A stretch of 64,000 nucleotides of DNA from VRUE01 sp044867645. GTDB taxonomy: Bacteria; Actinomycetota; Thermoleophilia; Solirubrobacterales; 70-9. The stretch spans positions 1 to 64,000 of the forward strand of contig JBIOVI010000063.1 of NCBI GenBank assembly GCA_044867645.1, read 5' to 3'. A program made the translations under genes and the position numbers. The notes under the pieces were generated by a model, which saw only the letters and a list, made by a program, of their open reading frames with translations, had not been told where the DNA came from and ran no database searches. How positions within the stretch are numbered: the first letter of the stretch is position 1; each line of letters begins with the position of its first letter. Shown here in pieces: positions 12,656-20,362 of this stretch.

Positions 12656-12683
12656 ACGCACGATAATGGCGGTTATGTGAACT
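12656..12683 (+). other. dif-like XerCD recombination site (attR)
   Basis: A 28-base site: XerC-type arm ACGCACGATAA (12656-12666), 6-base centre TGGCGG (12667-12672), XerD-type arm TTATGTGAACT (12673-12683). The inner ATAA...TTAT core and the XerD arm closely match bacterial dif sites (E. coli XerD arm TTATGTTAAAT). The outermost bases overlap the stop codon of the minus-strand gene at 12683. This copy should still resolve chromosome dimers with FtsK, whose gene lies at 38871-41066. Confidence 0.85.
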
Positions 12684-13408
12684 CAGCCAATTCCGAGGAC
12701 GCGGATGCGGGCGCTGTCGACCCTCGACCCCGGTGCGCAGTTGTACGAGGTGAGACTCACGGTCAGGGTCTGCTCGGTCGGACTCTCGAAATTGATCCTC
12801 GGTTCTCCGCCGATGCCGGTCTTGACTGACTCCGGGGCGCTCGACCCGGACTCCAACCAAGCGCCGCCGGCCTGCTGGCCGTTCACGTAGAGATGGACCT
12901 CGACACCGCAGTTCCCGTTCTGGCCCGCCTGAAGCGTCGCCTCGATCTGGCCAAAGACGACGTCGAACTCGCCGGCACGCGCCACCCAGGCGCCGCCTTG
13001 CAGCGGATAAGGCTCGCCCGTCGCGCCCTCGACACTCGCGGAGCCGCCGCTAGCGCCGGCGACAAATCCAACCGGTTCCTTCATATCCGCGGGCTCGATC
13101 GATTTGTCCTCGATCTGGCCGCCACCCACGGCACCATCTCCGATCTGAGCACGACCGACCGCACCGGGAGCGATCTTGCCGCGAATGACGGCGCCCTCGG
13201 CGATTTGATCGCTCCCGACGGCACCGGGAGCGAGTTTGCCCCGTTTGACAGCCCCGGGGGCGATTTTCCCGGCCTTCACCGCCCGCGCGGCGATGTTGCC
13301 GCTGCGAACCTTGAGCTGGTTCGCGGCGTAGACGCTGCCGGACAGGGCGAAAAACAGCGCGAGCGTGGCGACCACGTTTGCGTAAGTCAGCTTGGATCGA
13401 AGTCGCAT
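12683..13408 (-). CDS. Secreted protein with GxIAPGAV-type repeats
   Basis: 241 residues. ATG 13408 was preferred to 13426 because GGAG precedes it. The signal peptide ('LTYANVVATLALFFALSGSVYA') is followed by about ten imperfect repeats such as 'AGKIAPGAVKRGKLAPGAV' (about residues 28-100), then a C-terminal beta-type domain with two cysteines. Such repeat proteins are frequent in Thermoleophilia genomes; the repeats probably form a rod or beta-helix. Function is unknown, likely at the cell surface. Its stop codon lies within the dif site, so it was next to dif before the phage entered. Confidence 0.7.
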   Translation of the reverse strand: MRLRSKLTYANVVATLALFFALSGSVYAANQLKVRSGNIAARAVKAGKIAPGAVKRGKLAPGAVGSDQIAEGAVIRGKIAPGAVGRAQIGDGAVGGGQIEDKSIEPADMKEPVGFVAGASGGSASVEGATGEPYPLQGGAWVARAGEFDVVFGQIEATLQAGQNGNCGVEVHLYVNGQQAGGAWLESGSSAPESVKTGIGGEPRINFESPTEQTLTVSLTSYNCAPGSRVDSARIRVLGIG

Positions 13409-13568
13409 TGAAGTTCTCCAGTTCATGGCGCGTAGCCCGGCTCGCCGGGGCCGCTTCTAGTGGCGGCGGCCCCCTCGCTTCGGCATCGAACGCTCGCCGG
13501 GGTAACCGATTCGTTGCAACTACCAAGTAATGGCTGGCGATTCGGCCGTCGCGCTTGAACTTTGGCGC

Positions 13569-14333
13569 TCAACCCGCTTCGTCGATCGCCGATTCGATCT
13601 CACCAGCGGAGCCCGGAGTTCCGATCGTCTTCAGACCGGCGGTGCCCGGGCCTTCGACCGCGAAGGACGGCGTGCCGCTGAAGCCGAGCTCCTGCGCTTC
13701 GGCGGTCGTCCGATTCACCTCGGCGAGCACGGGCTTGCTCTTGCGGTCGGTGTTCCACTGGGCGATGTCGGGTACGCCGGCACCTCTGGCGATTTCGGTT
13801 AGGAAGGCATCGTTGACGTAACCCGAGGCCTCGGCGCCCTGGTTGCGGTAGAAGAGCTCGACGAAGCTCCAGCCGCGTCCCTGCCTGCCGGCGGCGATCG
13901 CCGCCGCCCCGGCGGGGGTCGATTCCTCGCTGATGATCGTGTAGTTGCGAAAGTCGATCGTCGCTTCGCCGCTGCGCACCTTGGAGTCGATCACGTCGGG
14001 GAGAATTTCTTCCGCGAACCCTTTGCAGACCGGGCACTGGAGGTCGCCGAACTCGACCAGCGTCACCTGTGCCGCCGGCTTCCCGAGCACCATCCCCTTC
14101 TGCGGAATCCCCTTCAGTTCGGTGCCGACAACGCCCGTGTCCTCGAGCTTGGTGTCGCCACCGCTGCCCTGGTTCTGGCTGATCACGATCAGGACGGCGA
14201 CCGCGGCGACCGCCAGGAAGGCGGCGGCGCTGCCGAGCTGTATCAGCCGCTGCCGCCGCTCCTTCCCCTCGATCTCGCCTTCCTCGCGCAGCCGCGCCTC
14301 GCGGCGCTCCTCCCTTGCACTCCTCCCACTCAC
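13569..14333 (-). CDS. Membrane-anchored DsbA-like thioredoxin-fold oxidoreductase
   Basis: 254 residues from GTG 14333, overlapping the VKOR stop (GTGA). A charged cytoplasmic N-terminus and one membrane helix ('LGSAAAFLAVAAVAVLIVI') lead to a DsbA/thioredoxin_4 domain with the active site 'DLQCPVCKGFAEE' and the cis-Pro loop 'GFSGTPSF'. The exported domain would form disulfides in secreted proteins and be re-oxidised by the VKOR encoded directly upstream. This pair replaces DsbA/DsbB in actinobacteria. Confidence 0.88.
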   Translation of the reverse strand: MSGRSAREERREARLREEGEIEGKERRQRLIQLGSAAAFLAVAAVAVLIVISQNQGSGGDTKLEDTGVVGTELKGIPQKGMVLGKPAAQVTLVEFGDLQCPVCKGFAEEILPDVIDSKVRSGEATIDFRNYTIISEESTPAGAAAIAAGRQGRGWSFVELFYRNQGAEASGYVNDAFLTEIARGAGVPDIAQWNTDRKSKPVLAEVNRTTAEAQELGFSGTPSFAVEGPGTAGLKTIGTPGSAGEIESAIDEAG

Positions 14334-14761
14334 GCCGGCCTGCCGACGTAGCCGACCATTCGCACGGCGTTGAGCCCGAACAGGATGGTCATCAGCACGG
14401 CGCTCGCCACGCACCACTGGCAGATCGCTTCGATCTTGAACAGCTCCAGGTAGGTCAGGTAGACGCTGAAGCCAAAGCCGGCCAGCGAGAGCCCGAAGCC
14501 CGCCATGCGGGCGCCGTCACCGCGCAGCAGTGCCGCGACCAGCAACAGCACGTAGCCGGCGATCCCGAAGACGGCGACGTCGATGCCGAGCAGATGCGAG
14601 TAGGTGCTGTTGGCGACGGTCTCGCAGCCGCTTCCTCCCGCCAGGCAGACAGGAGAGCCTCCACCGGAGTCGGCGATCGCGATGTAGGCGGCAACGCCGA
14701 TGCCGAAGGCCGCGACAAAGGTCGCGAACGTTCGCAGCGTCCCCTCGGCCGGCGCTCTCAT
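14330..14761 (-). CDS. Vitamin K epoxide reductase family protein (disulfide-generating)
   Basis: 143 residues with four membrane helices. It carries the loop cysteines ('PVCLAGGSGCETV', about residues 38-45) and the quinone-site pair 'ICQWC' (about 112-116), all four needed for the electron relay. The bacterial VKOR homologue passes electrons from DsbA-like partners to quinone. It is translationally coupled to the DsbA-like gene. Confidence 0.9.
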   Translation of the reverse strand: MRAPAEGTLRTFATFVAAFGIGVAAYIAIADSGGGSPVCLAGGSGCETVANSTYSHLLGIDVAVFGIAGYVLLLVAALLRGDGARMAGFGLSLAGFGFSVYLTYLELFKIEAICQWCVASAVLMTILFGLNAVRMVGYVGRPA

Positions 14762-14796
14762 CGATCCGAAAGCTATTCGACCACTCTTGGCAGTGG

Positions 14797-15630
14797 CTAA
14801 ATCTCTAGCTCGGCGCTGAAATCGGCGATCTCGCGGGAGAGCCTGCCGCCCTGCCAGGCCAGCGGCGACCCCCCCTCCCGCTCGCTCGTCAGGCGGGCCT
14901 CCGGCAGGCGCGCGGCGTAGGCCTCGGCAACCTGGCGCGGATGCCCCGGGTCGGCGGCATCGTTGCTGGCAACGACCAACGAAGGTACCCGCAGCGATTC
15001 CAGCACCTCCAACCCGCCGAAGGGCCGCGACCGCGGCACCTGCCGCAACGGTTCGACCAGCGCCTCGGGGTGCCGGTGCTGGAGCATCCGCTCGCGGGTG
15101 AAGCGCAACACCGAGTCCCGCCAGGCGGGGTCGGTTTCCTGGTTGCGGTCGATGTAGTCGACGAAGCCGTCGACCCCTCCCTCCTCTAGGGCCGCGGCGA
15201 GACCATCCCAGTAGGTGAGCGCGTCAGCGGTTATCTCGCTCATGTAAGTCGGGCCAATGACGACCAGGCCAGCGAGGCGCTCGGGATGCCGCAGCGCGTA
15301 AGCGACGGCCGTGTGTGCCCCCATCGAGTGGCCCGCAAGCACAAATGGTTCTTCCCCCACCGTCGCTGTGACGACAGCCTCGAGGTCGGCGACCAGCTCT
15401 GGGTATCCATAACCCTGACCGTCCGGGGCAGGGTCGGACTCCCCGTGCGCGCGAGCGTCGTAAGAGATGACGTTGTGGCCGGCGCGCTCCAGGGCCCGCG
15501 AGCCGTGGACCACGTAGCGGCGGGTCGCGGTGATCCCATGGCAGAGGACGATCGGCCGGCCCTCCCCCGCCACCTCGCCGCGGATCGCCGGCCGCTCGCC
15601 GGCGGTGAACGTCCGCGGTTCGCCAGGCAT
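14797..15630 (-). CDS. Alpha/beta-hydrolase
   Basis: 277 residues. ATG 15630 overlaps the peroxiredoxin stop. The nucleophile elbow is 'LAGHSMGAHTAV' (about residues 99-110), the oxyanion 'LCHGITATRR' lies near residue 30, and the acid is probably Asp in 'VVASNDAADPGHP'. The C-terminal region where the catalytic histidine is expected reads 'SEREGGSPLAWQGGRLS' and has no histidine, so either the histidine is elsewhere or activity is altered. The substrate is unknown. Coupling to a peroxiredoxin hints at redox or peroxide-related metabolism. Confidence 0.8.
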   Translation of the reverse strand: MPGEPRTFTAGERPAIRGEVAGEGRPIVLCHGITATRRYVVHGSRALERAGHNVISYDARAHGESDPAPDGQGYGYPELVADLEAVVTATVGEEPFVLAGHSMGAHTAVAYALRHPERLAGLVVIGPTYMSEITADALTYWDGLAAALEEGGVDGFVDYIDRNQETDPAWRDSVLRFTRERMLQHRHPEALVEPLRQVPRSRPFGGLEVLESLRVPSLVVASNDAADPGHPRQVAEAYAARLPEARLTSEREGGSPLAWQGGRLSREIADFSAELEI

Positions 15631-16130
15631 CAAGGCAGGGCGGCGACGGCCTGCTCGAGATCGTCGACAGTCTGGAAGGTGCTGCCGGTTCTCGACACAT
15701 GCCGGTAGCGGACGATCCCCTCGCCGTCGATGACGACGATCGCACGCATGATGTAGCGACCGCCTGGAGCGTCTTTGAGCTCGGTGAACCGCGCGAGCGG
15801 ACCGAGCCACGCGGTCACCCCGTAGCGCTTGCTCACGGCGAGGTCCTCATCGGCCAGCAGCGGCACGTTGAGGCTCTGCTCCTGCACCCAGTGCTCGTGC
15901 GAGTCGACCGACTGCGGCGAGATGCCCAGCACCTCGGCGTCGAGCTGGTCGAGCCGCTCGCTGTTGTCGCGGTAGGAACAGAACTGTGCCGTGCAGACAG
16001 TGGTTTCGTCGCCCGGATAGAAGGCCAACACGACGTTTCTTCCGCGCAGATCCGAGAGCTTGTAGGTCTTACCGCCCGTGCCCGGCAGCTCGAAATCGGG
16101 TGCCGCGTCGCCCACGTCGACCTTTGCCAT
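15630..16130 (-). CDS. bcp: Peroxiredoxin (BCP/AhpC-TSA family)
   Basis: 166 residues. The peroxidatic cysteine sits in 'GDETTVCTAQFC' (about residues 40-51), with a second cysteine five residues on, the BCP-type arrangement. 'FYPG' precedes it as usual. It reduces hydrogen peroxide and organic peroxides using thiols and acts in the cytoplasm (no signal peptide). It is read first in a two-gene unit with the hydrolase. Confidence 0.88.
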   Translation of the reverse strand: MAKVDVGDAAPDFELPGTGGKTYKLSDLRGRNVVLAFYPGDETTVCTAQFCSYRDNSERLDQLDAEVLGISPQSVDSHEHWVQEQSLNVPLLADEDLAVSKRYGVTAWLGPLARFTELKDAPGGRYIMRAIVVIDGEGIVRYRHVSRTGSTFQTVDDLEQAVAALP

Positions 16131-16158
16131 GGGCCCCAGACTAGAGCAGCGGCGGCCT

Positions 16159-16851
16159 CTATTCCGAGTAGGTCAGAACCTTCCGGTTGCGTTTTTTCGC
16201 CCAGATCCAATCGATCACGACGTCCTGCTTCGGCTTTCCGGAAGGCGTACCCAGATCGCTGATCCGTTCGACCACGTCGAGTCCCTCGTCGACTTTGCCG
16301 ATCAAGGCATATTCGGGGGGCAGGCCGGCGTCAGCCGCTAGAACGATGAAGAACTCGCTACGCGAGCGGCCGGGAGGGTCGTTGGGGCGCTTTGCCATTG
16401 CGACAACGCCCCGGGTGTAAGCGGTACCTGGAGGCGGCTTCTCGTCGACGCTGTAACCGGGGCCGCTGGCGAGCGGATCGCCGCCTTGAATCCTGAGGCC
16501 AGGTTCAAGTCGATCGAAAGCGAATCCCTCGTAGAAGCCCTTTTTTGCAAGAGCGGCGAACGAGCTGACGGTCTTCTGCGCGCGCTTGGTATCGAGAGCG
16601 ATCTGGAATCTGCCGCAGTTCGTCTCTACCAGCGCGACCAGATCTTCGTCCTTTTTCACAATGAACTCGGGTGCGTTGTACCCGTGGCGGGGAGTTGGCT
16701 TCGGTGCATCGACCTGCTTGCAGACTGGAGCGCTCGCCTCACTGGTCGAAGCGTCGTCCCCCCCACAGCCGATCGAATTCATCGCCACGACACCCGCGAT
16801 GAGCGACGCGATCACGGCAATCGACTGCGTGCGGCCACGGCGACTCTCCAT
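16159..16851 (-). CDS. Exported cyclophilin-type peptidyl-prolyl isomerase (lipoprotein)
   Basis: 230 residues. A signal peptide ends in the lipobox-like 'NSIGC', so the protein is probably lipid-anchored outside the membrane. The cyclophilin domain (about residues 65-220) has 'FAFDRLEPGLRIQGGDP' and 'SEFFIVLAAD', but the usual 'FH' of the active site is 'FD' ('FAFDRLEP'). The family speeds proline isomerisation in secreted protein folding. It lies 27 bases downstream of a close paralogue and is more diverged. Confidence 0.85.
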   Translation of the reverse strand: MESRRGRTQSIAVIASLIAGVVAMNSIGCGGDDASTSEASAPVCKQVDAPKPTPRHGYNAPEFIVKKDEDLVALVETNCGRFQIALDTKRAQKTVSSFAALAKKGFYEGFAFDRLEPGLRIQGGDPLASGPGYSVDEKPPPGTAYTRGVVAMAKRPNDPPGRSRSEFFIVLAADAGLPPEYALIGKVDEGLDVVERISDLGTPSGKPKQDVVIDWIWAKKRNRKVLTYSE

Positions 16852-16878
16852 TGCTATCGAAGCCTAGAGCATTCAAAA

Positions 16879-17559
16879 CTATCCCTTTTCGATCGAGATC
16901 GATTCGATCAGGACGGTCTGCTTCGGTTTTTCGGCAGGGGTGCCGAGCTTGCCTATCTGTTCGACCACCTCGAAGCCTTTGTCGACCTTGCCGACCAAGG
17001 CGTATTCGGGCGGCAGACCGGCGTCTGCGGAGAGGACGACGAAGAACTGGCTGCCCGAGCGGCCCGGGGGCTCGGCGGCGCTCTTAGCCATCGCCACTAT
17101 GCCCTTGGTGTAGGCGAGGTTGGCGGGCGGTTTCTCGTCGACACTGTAGCCGGGACCGCCGGTCCCGGTCCCGAGCGGGTCGCCACCCTGGATCACGAAA
17201 CCGGGTGCCACCCGGTGGAAAGTGAGGTCGTCGTAGAAACCTTCGTCGGAAAGGAAGACGAATGAATTGACGGTCTTCGGCGCCCGCTTCGTATCGAGCG
17301 CGATCTCGAAGCTGCCGCAGCTCGTCTTCACCACGGCGGTGAGCGTCTCTCCCTTCTTCACCGTCTGCTTGGGGGCACCAAAGCTGACGTTCTTCGGCTT
17401 CGGCGCCTTCACCTGCTTGCAGGCCGAGGAGCTCGCCGCGGTCGTCGAATCGCCGTCCCCGCCGCCGCGGCCGATCAGGATCGCCGCCACCACACCTACC
17501 GCGAGCACGGCGAATACCGCCAGGACGATCAGCTTGGTGCGATCTTGACTCCCCGCCAT
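16879..17559 (-). CDS. Exported cyclophilin-type peptidyl-prolyl isomerase (membrane-anchored)
   Basis: 226 residues from ATG 17559 (a TTG at 17568 is also possible). One N-terminal membrane helix ('LIVLAVFAVLAVGVVAAILI') anchors an outside cyclophilin domain with the canonical 'LTFHRVAPGFVIQGGDP' and 'GSQFFVVLSAD'. It is a tandem paralogue of the neighbour at 16159; this copy keeps the standard active-site histidine/arginine motif, so it is likely the ancestral active enzyme. Confidence 0.88.
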   Translation of the reverse strand: MAGSQDRTKLIVLAVFAVLAVGVVAAILIGRGGGDGDSTTAASSSACKQVKAPKPKNVSFGAPKQTVKKGETLTAVVKTSCGSFEIALDTKRAPKTVNSFVFLSDEGFYDDLTFHRVAPGFVIQGGDPLGTGTGGPGYSVDEKPPANLAYTKGIVAMAKSAAEPPGRSGSQFFVVLSADAGLPPEYALVGKVDKGFEVVEQIGKLGTPAEKPKQTVLIESISIEKG

Positions 17560-17589
17560 CGGCCGCAAAATCCTAGATGATCGGACGCG

Positions 17590-18051
17590 ATGCCCTTGCC
17601 TCAGCTCACTGCGCTCGCGACGGCGGTACTCCGAGTACCCGGCAGGCCGGAGAGAGTCCTCGAGATCGGTTGCGACACGGGAGACGGAGTGCTGTTCCTA
17701 GCCCGCGAGTTCCCTTCGGCCCGGGTGCGCGGCATCGATCGCTCGCAGGAGGCGATACGCGAGGCCGTGTCGAGGGTGGGTCTCGACCCCGAGGGACGGG
17801 TCGCCTTCAAGCAGGATCGGGGGCGGGCTCTCCCCTTCCCCGAGGGCTTCTTTGACCTCGTCGTCCAGACGGGTGGCCGACTCCGCCCGGGCGAGATCGC
17901 GCGAGTCCTTCGCCCCGGCGGGCATTTGATCTGCCTCGGCTCGTGGCGATGGCTGGAGTGGCGACTCGGCCAGCACCGCCTCGACGCAATCGAGAGCGGA
18001 GAGGCCGCCGGCCAGGTGTTTTTCATCGCCCGGCTCCAGGACGGCGAGTGA
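17590..18051 (+). CDS. Small SAM-dependent methyltransferase-like protein
   Basis: 153 residues. Motif I 'VLEIGCDTGDGVLFLA' and an acid after strand 2 ('RGIDRS') show the SAM fold; 'LPFPEGFFDLVVQTG' and 'RVLRPGGHLICLG' complete it. It is shorter than typical methyltransferases and the C-terminal substrate part is reduced. The substrate is unknown. Divergent from the cyclophilin genes, 26 bases before the lipid kinase. Confidence 0.75.
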   Translation: MPLPQLTALATAVLRVPGRPERVLEIGCDTGDGVLFLAREFPSARVRGIDRSQEAIREAVSRVGLDPEGRVAFKQDRGRALPFPEGFFDLVVQTGGRLRPGEIARVLRPGGHLICLGSWRWLEWRLGQHRLDAIESGEAAGQVFFIARLQDGE

Positions 18052-18077
18052 GCGGCTCGGAATAGGCTGCCGACGCG

Positions 18078-18974
18078 ATGCGAATCGAAGCGATGCCGCT
18101 GGCGCTGCTCGTCAACCCTGCTTCGGCGCATGGGCGCGCACTGAAGTTGTTGCCGCGCCTCGAGCGAGAGCTGGACGCACGCCGGATCCCTTTTCGGGTA
18201 GAGCGCACGCGGGCTATCGCCGACGGGGTCGAGCGGGCGCTGCGCGCCGCCGAGGCGGGCGAGCTGCCGGTCGTGGTCAGCGGCGATGGACTGATCGGAG
18301 CGGTCGGCGGCGCGCTTGCCGGCTCGGAGACTCCGCTGGGAATCGTCCCGGGCGGGCGCGGTAACGACCTGGCGCGGGTGCTGGAGATCCCACACGAGCC
18401 GGAGGCGACCGTGGCGATGCTGGCCGCCGGGCAAACCCGCCGGATCGACGTCGGCGAGGTGAACGGGAAGCGCTTCCTCGGGATCGTGAGCGTTGGCTTC
18501 GACTCCGAAGCAAACCGGCTCGCAAACGAAACGAGGTGGCTGGGAGGCAATCTGGTCTACGCCTACGCCGGCATCCGCACGCTGCTCGGCTGGAAGGCCG
18601 CCCGCTTCACCATTCGTGTCGGAGACGAGCGCTCGCGCTTCACCGGTTACTCGGTGGCGGCGGCCAACAACAAGGCGTTCGGCGGAGGCATGTTCATCGC
18701 CCCCGACGCCGACCTGAGCGACGGCGAGTTCGACGTCGTCACCGTCGGCGAGGTCGGCAAGCTTCGCTTCCTGGGTAACCTGCCCAAGGTGTTCAAGGGC
18801 ACCCACGTCGAGGAGGACGAGGTTCGGGTATTCCGCGCTTCGCGCCTCGAGCTGAGCGCCAGCCGGCCGTTTCCCGTCTACGCGGACGGCGAGCATCTGA
18901 CCGATCTGCCCGCTGCGCTGCGAGTCCTGCCCCAAGCGCTCAGCGTCGTCGTCCCGCCGCGGGCTGGGGAGTGA
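18078..18974 (+). CDS. Diacylglycerol kinase family (YegS/DagK-like) lipid kinase
   Basis: 298 residues. 'LLVNPASAHGRA' opens the DAGK catalytic domain; the nucleotide motif usually written GGDGT reads 'VVVSGDGLIGAV', and 'PGGRGNDLAR' follows. Then comes the beta-rich C-terminal lobe ('NNKAFGGGMFIAPDADLSDGEFDV'). The family phosphorylates diacylglycerol or related lipids at the membrane surface. The SGDGL variant suggests a modified subgroup. The stop overlaps the murT start, tying it to cell-envelope synthesis. Confidence 0.85.
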   Translation: MRIEAMPLALLVNPASAHGRALKLLPRLERELDARRIPFRVERTRAIADGVERALRAAEAGELPVVVSGDGLIGAVGGALAGSETPLGIVPGGRGNDLARVLEIPHEPEATVAMLAAGQTRRIDVGEVNGKRFLGIVSVGFDSEANRLANETRWLGGNLVYAYAGIRTLLGWKAARFTIRVGDERSRFTGYSVAAANNKAFGGGMFIAPDADLSDGEFDVVTVGEVGKLRFLGNLPKVFKGTHVEEDEVRVFRASRLELSASRPFPVYADGEHLTDLPAALRVLPQALSVVVPPRAGE

Positions 18975-20362
18975 GCGAGGGGTCCGACGGAGCCCTGTTC
19001 GGGGCGAAGCGCCTCGCCGCGCGCGCGGTCGGCGCCGCCAGCCGAGCCAGCGGCCGCGGCGGCGGGACCACCCTGCCGGGACGGCTGCTGCTGCGACTCG
19101 ACCGGCAAGCGATCGCTCGCATCGGTTCGCATCTGGATCGGGGCGTGACGCTGGTCAGCGCCACCAACGGCAAGACGACGACGGCGGGGATGCTCGCGGT
19201 GCTGCTCGGCGCCGCCGGCCGCACCCCGGTCCACAACCGAGCCGGCTCGAACATGACCTGGGGAATCGCCACCGCGTTGCTCGAACAGCACGGCGATGAG
19301 GGACTCTTCGAGGTCGACGAGGCCTGGTTGCCGCAGGTGGCGGCCCAGCTCGACCCCTCCCTGGTGGTCCTCGGCAATCTCTTCCGCGACCAACTCGACC
19401 GCTACGGAGAGACCGAGATCCTGGCCCGGGAGTGGGCGAAGACGGTCGAGCAGAGGGCGGAACACACCCGCTTTGCCCTCAACGCCGACGATCCACTCGT
19501 CGCCGATCTCGGCCGCGACGGCGAGGGTCACCGCCGTGAGGGGACCGTCTATTTCGGTATCGACGACCACACGCAAGCGCTGCCCGAGCTGCAGCACGCC
19601 TTCGACGCCAAGCACTGTCGTCGCTGCGGTCATCCCTATCTCTACGAGCGCGCCTTCGTCGGCCATCTCGGCCACTACTCGTGCCCTGGCTGTGGCGCGC
19701 GGCGTCCCCAGCCCGACGTGACGGCGACGCGAATCGAATTGCACGGCATGCGCGGCTCTTCGGTCTCCGTACGCACGCCCAAGGGCGAGATGACTGTCGA
19801 GCTGCCGCTCCCCGGCCTCTACAACGTCTACAACGCCCTGGCCGCGATCGCCGCCGCACTGGAGCTGGGGATAGCCCAGTCGCTGATCCCACCGGCCCTG
19901 GCCGGGATGCGCGGAGCCTTCGGCCGGGTTGAGACGGTCGCCGTCGGAGACGGGAAGGTCTCGATCCTGCTGATCAAGAATCCAGCCGGGACCAACGAGG
20001 TGCTGCGCACCCTGAGACTGGAGGCCGAGGCTTCCGAGCTCGACCTCTGGATCGCTCTCAACGACCGGATCGCCGACGGCCGCGACGTCTCCTGGATCTG
20101 GGACGCCGACTTCGAGCTGCTGGCGGGCGCCGTGCGGCGTGTGACCTGCGCCGGGACGAGAGCGCCTGAGATGGCGCTGCGGCTCAAGTACGCGGGCTGG
20201 CCCGAAGGCTCGATCGCGGTCGAGCCGGAGATCGAGAGGTCGCTGGACGCTGCCGTCGCGGAAGCGCCGGGACAGCTGTTCGCGCTGCCCACCTATACCG
20301 CCTTGCTCGAATTGCACAAGGTGCTAGCGGCCCGCGGACTTACGCGGGAGTTCTGGCGATGA
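18971..20362 (+). CDS. murT: Lipid II isoglutaminyl synthase, MurT subunit
   Basis: 463 residues from GTG 18971. Mur-ligase P-loop 'SATNGKTTTAGML' (about residues 56-68), central domain with a four-cysteine zinc ribbon ('CRRCGHPYLYE' and 'CPGCGARR'), and the C-terminal DUF1727-type domain ('LLIKNPAGTNEVLRTL'). With GatD it amidates the D-glutamate of the lipid II stem peptide to D-isoglutamine, using glutamine-derived ammonia and ATP. gatD follows two genes on, in the same overlapping operon. Confidence 0.92.
   Translation: MSEGSDGALFGAKRLAARAVGAASRASGRGGGTTLPGRLLLRLDRQAIARIGSHLDRGVTLVSATNGKTTTAGMLAVLLGAAGRTPVHNRAGSNMTWGIATALLEQHGDEGLFEVDEAWLPQVAAQLDPSLVVLGNLFRDQLDRYGETEILAREWAKTVEQRAEHTRFALNADDPLVADLGRDGEGHRREGTVYFGIDDHTQALPELQHAFDAKHCRRCGHPYLYERAFVGHLGHYSCPGCGARRPQPDVTATRIELHGMRGSSVSVRTPKGEMTVELPLPGLYNVYNALAAIAAALELGIAQSLIPPALAGMRGAFGRVETVAVGDGKVSILLIKNPAGTNEVLRTLRLEAEASELDLWIALNDRIADGRDVSWIWDADFELLAGAVRRVTCAGTRAPEMALRLKYAGWPEGSIAVEPEIERSLDAAVAEAPGQLFALPTYTALLELHKVLAARGLTREFWR

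Larger units (their letters stand above)
4606..12683. mobile_element. Inovirus-like (filamentous phage) prophage integrated at dif
   Basis: An element of about 8,049 bases between two exact copies of AACGCACGATAATGGCGGTT (4606-4625 and 12655-12674). Gene order is ssDNA-binding-like, minor structural, major coat, adsorption protein, pVI-like, two tiny membrane proteins, Zot/pI ATPase, Rep, hairpin-rich noncoding region, two winged-helix regulators, tiny membrane protein, zinc-motif protein. All convincing genes are on the plus strand. This matches the modular order of filamentous phages (replication, structure, assembly, regulation), here permuted by integration. There is no integrase, so host XerC/XerD is the expected recombinase. 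There is no secretin, as fits a monoderm host. Base composition is visibly less GC-rich than the flanks, especially 10700-12100. Confidence 0.9.

Noticed and set aside
4606..12683. Integrase or serine recombinase within the prophage
   Set aside because: No frame carries tyrosine- or serine-recombinase motifs. The dif-type junctions make a phage recombinase unnecessary.
4606..12683. pIV-type secretin gene in the prophage
   Set aside because: No frame has the length or glycine-rich beta-strand pattern of a secretin. Expected if the host has only one membrane.
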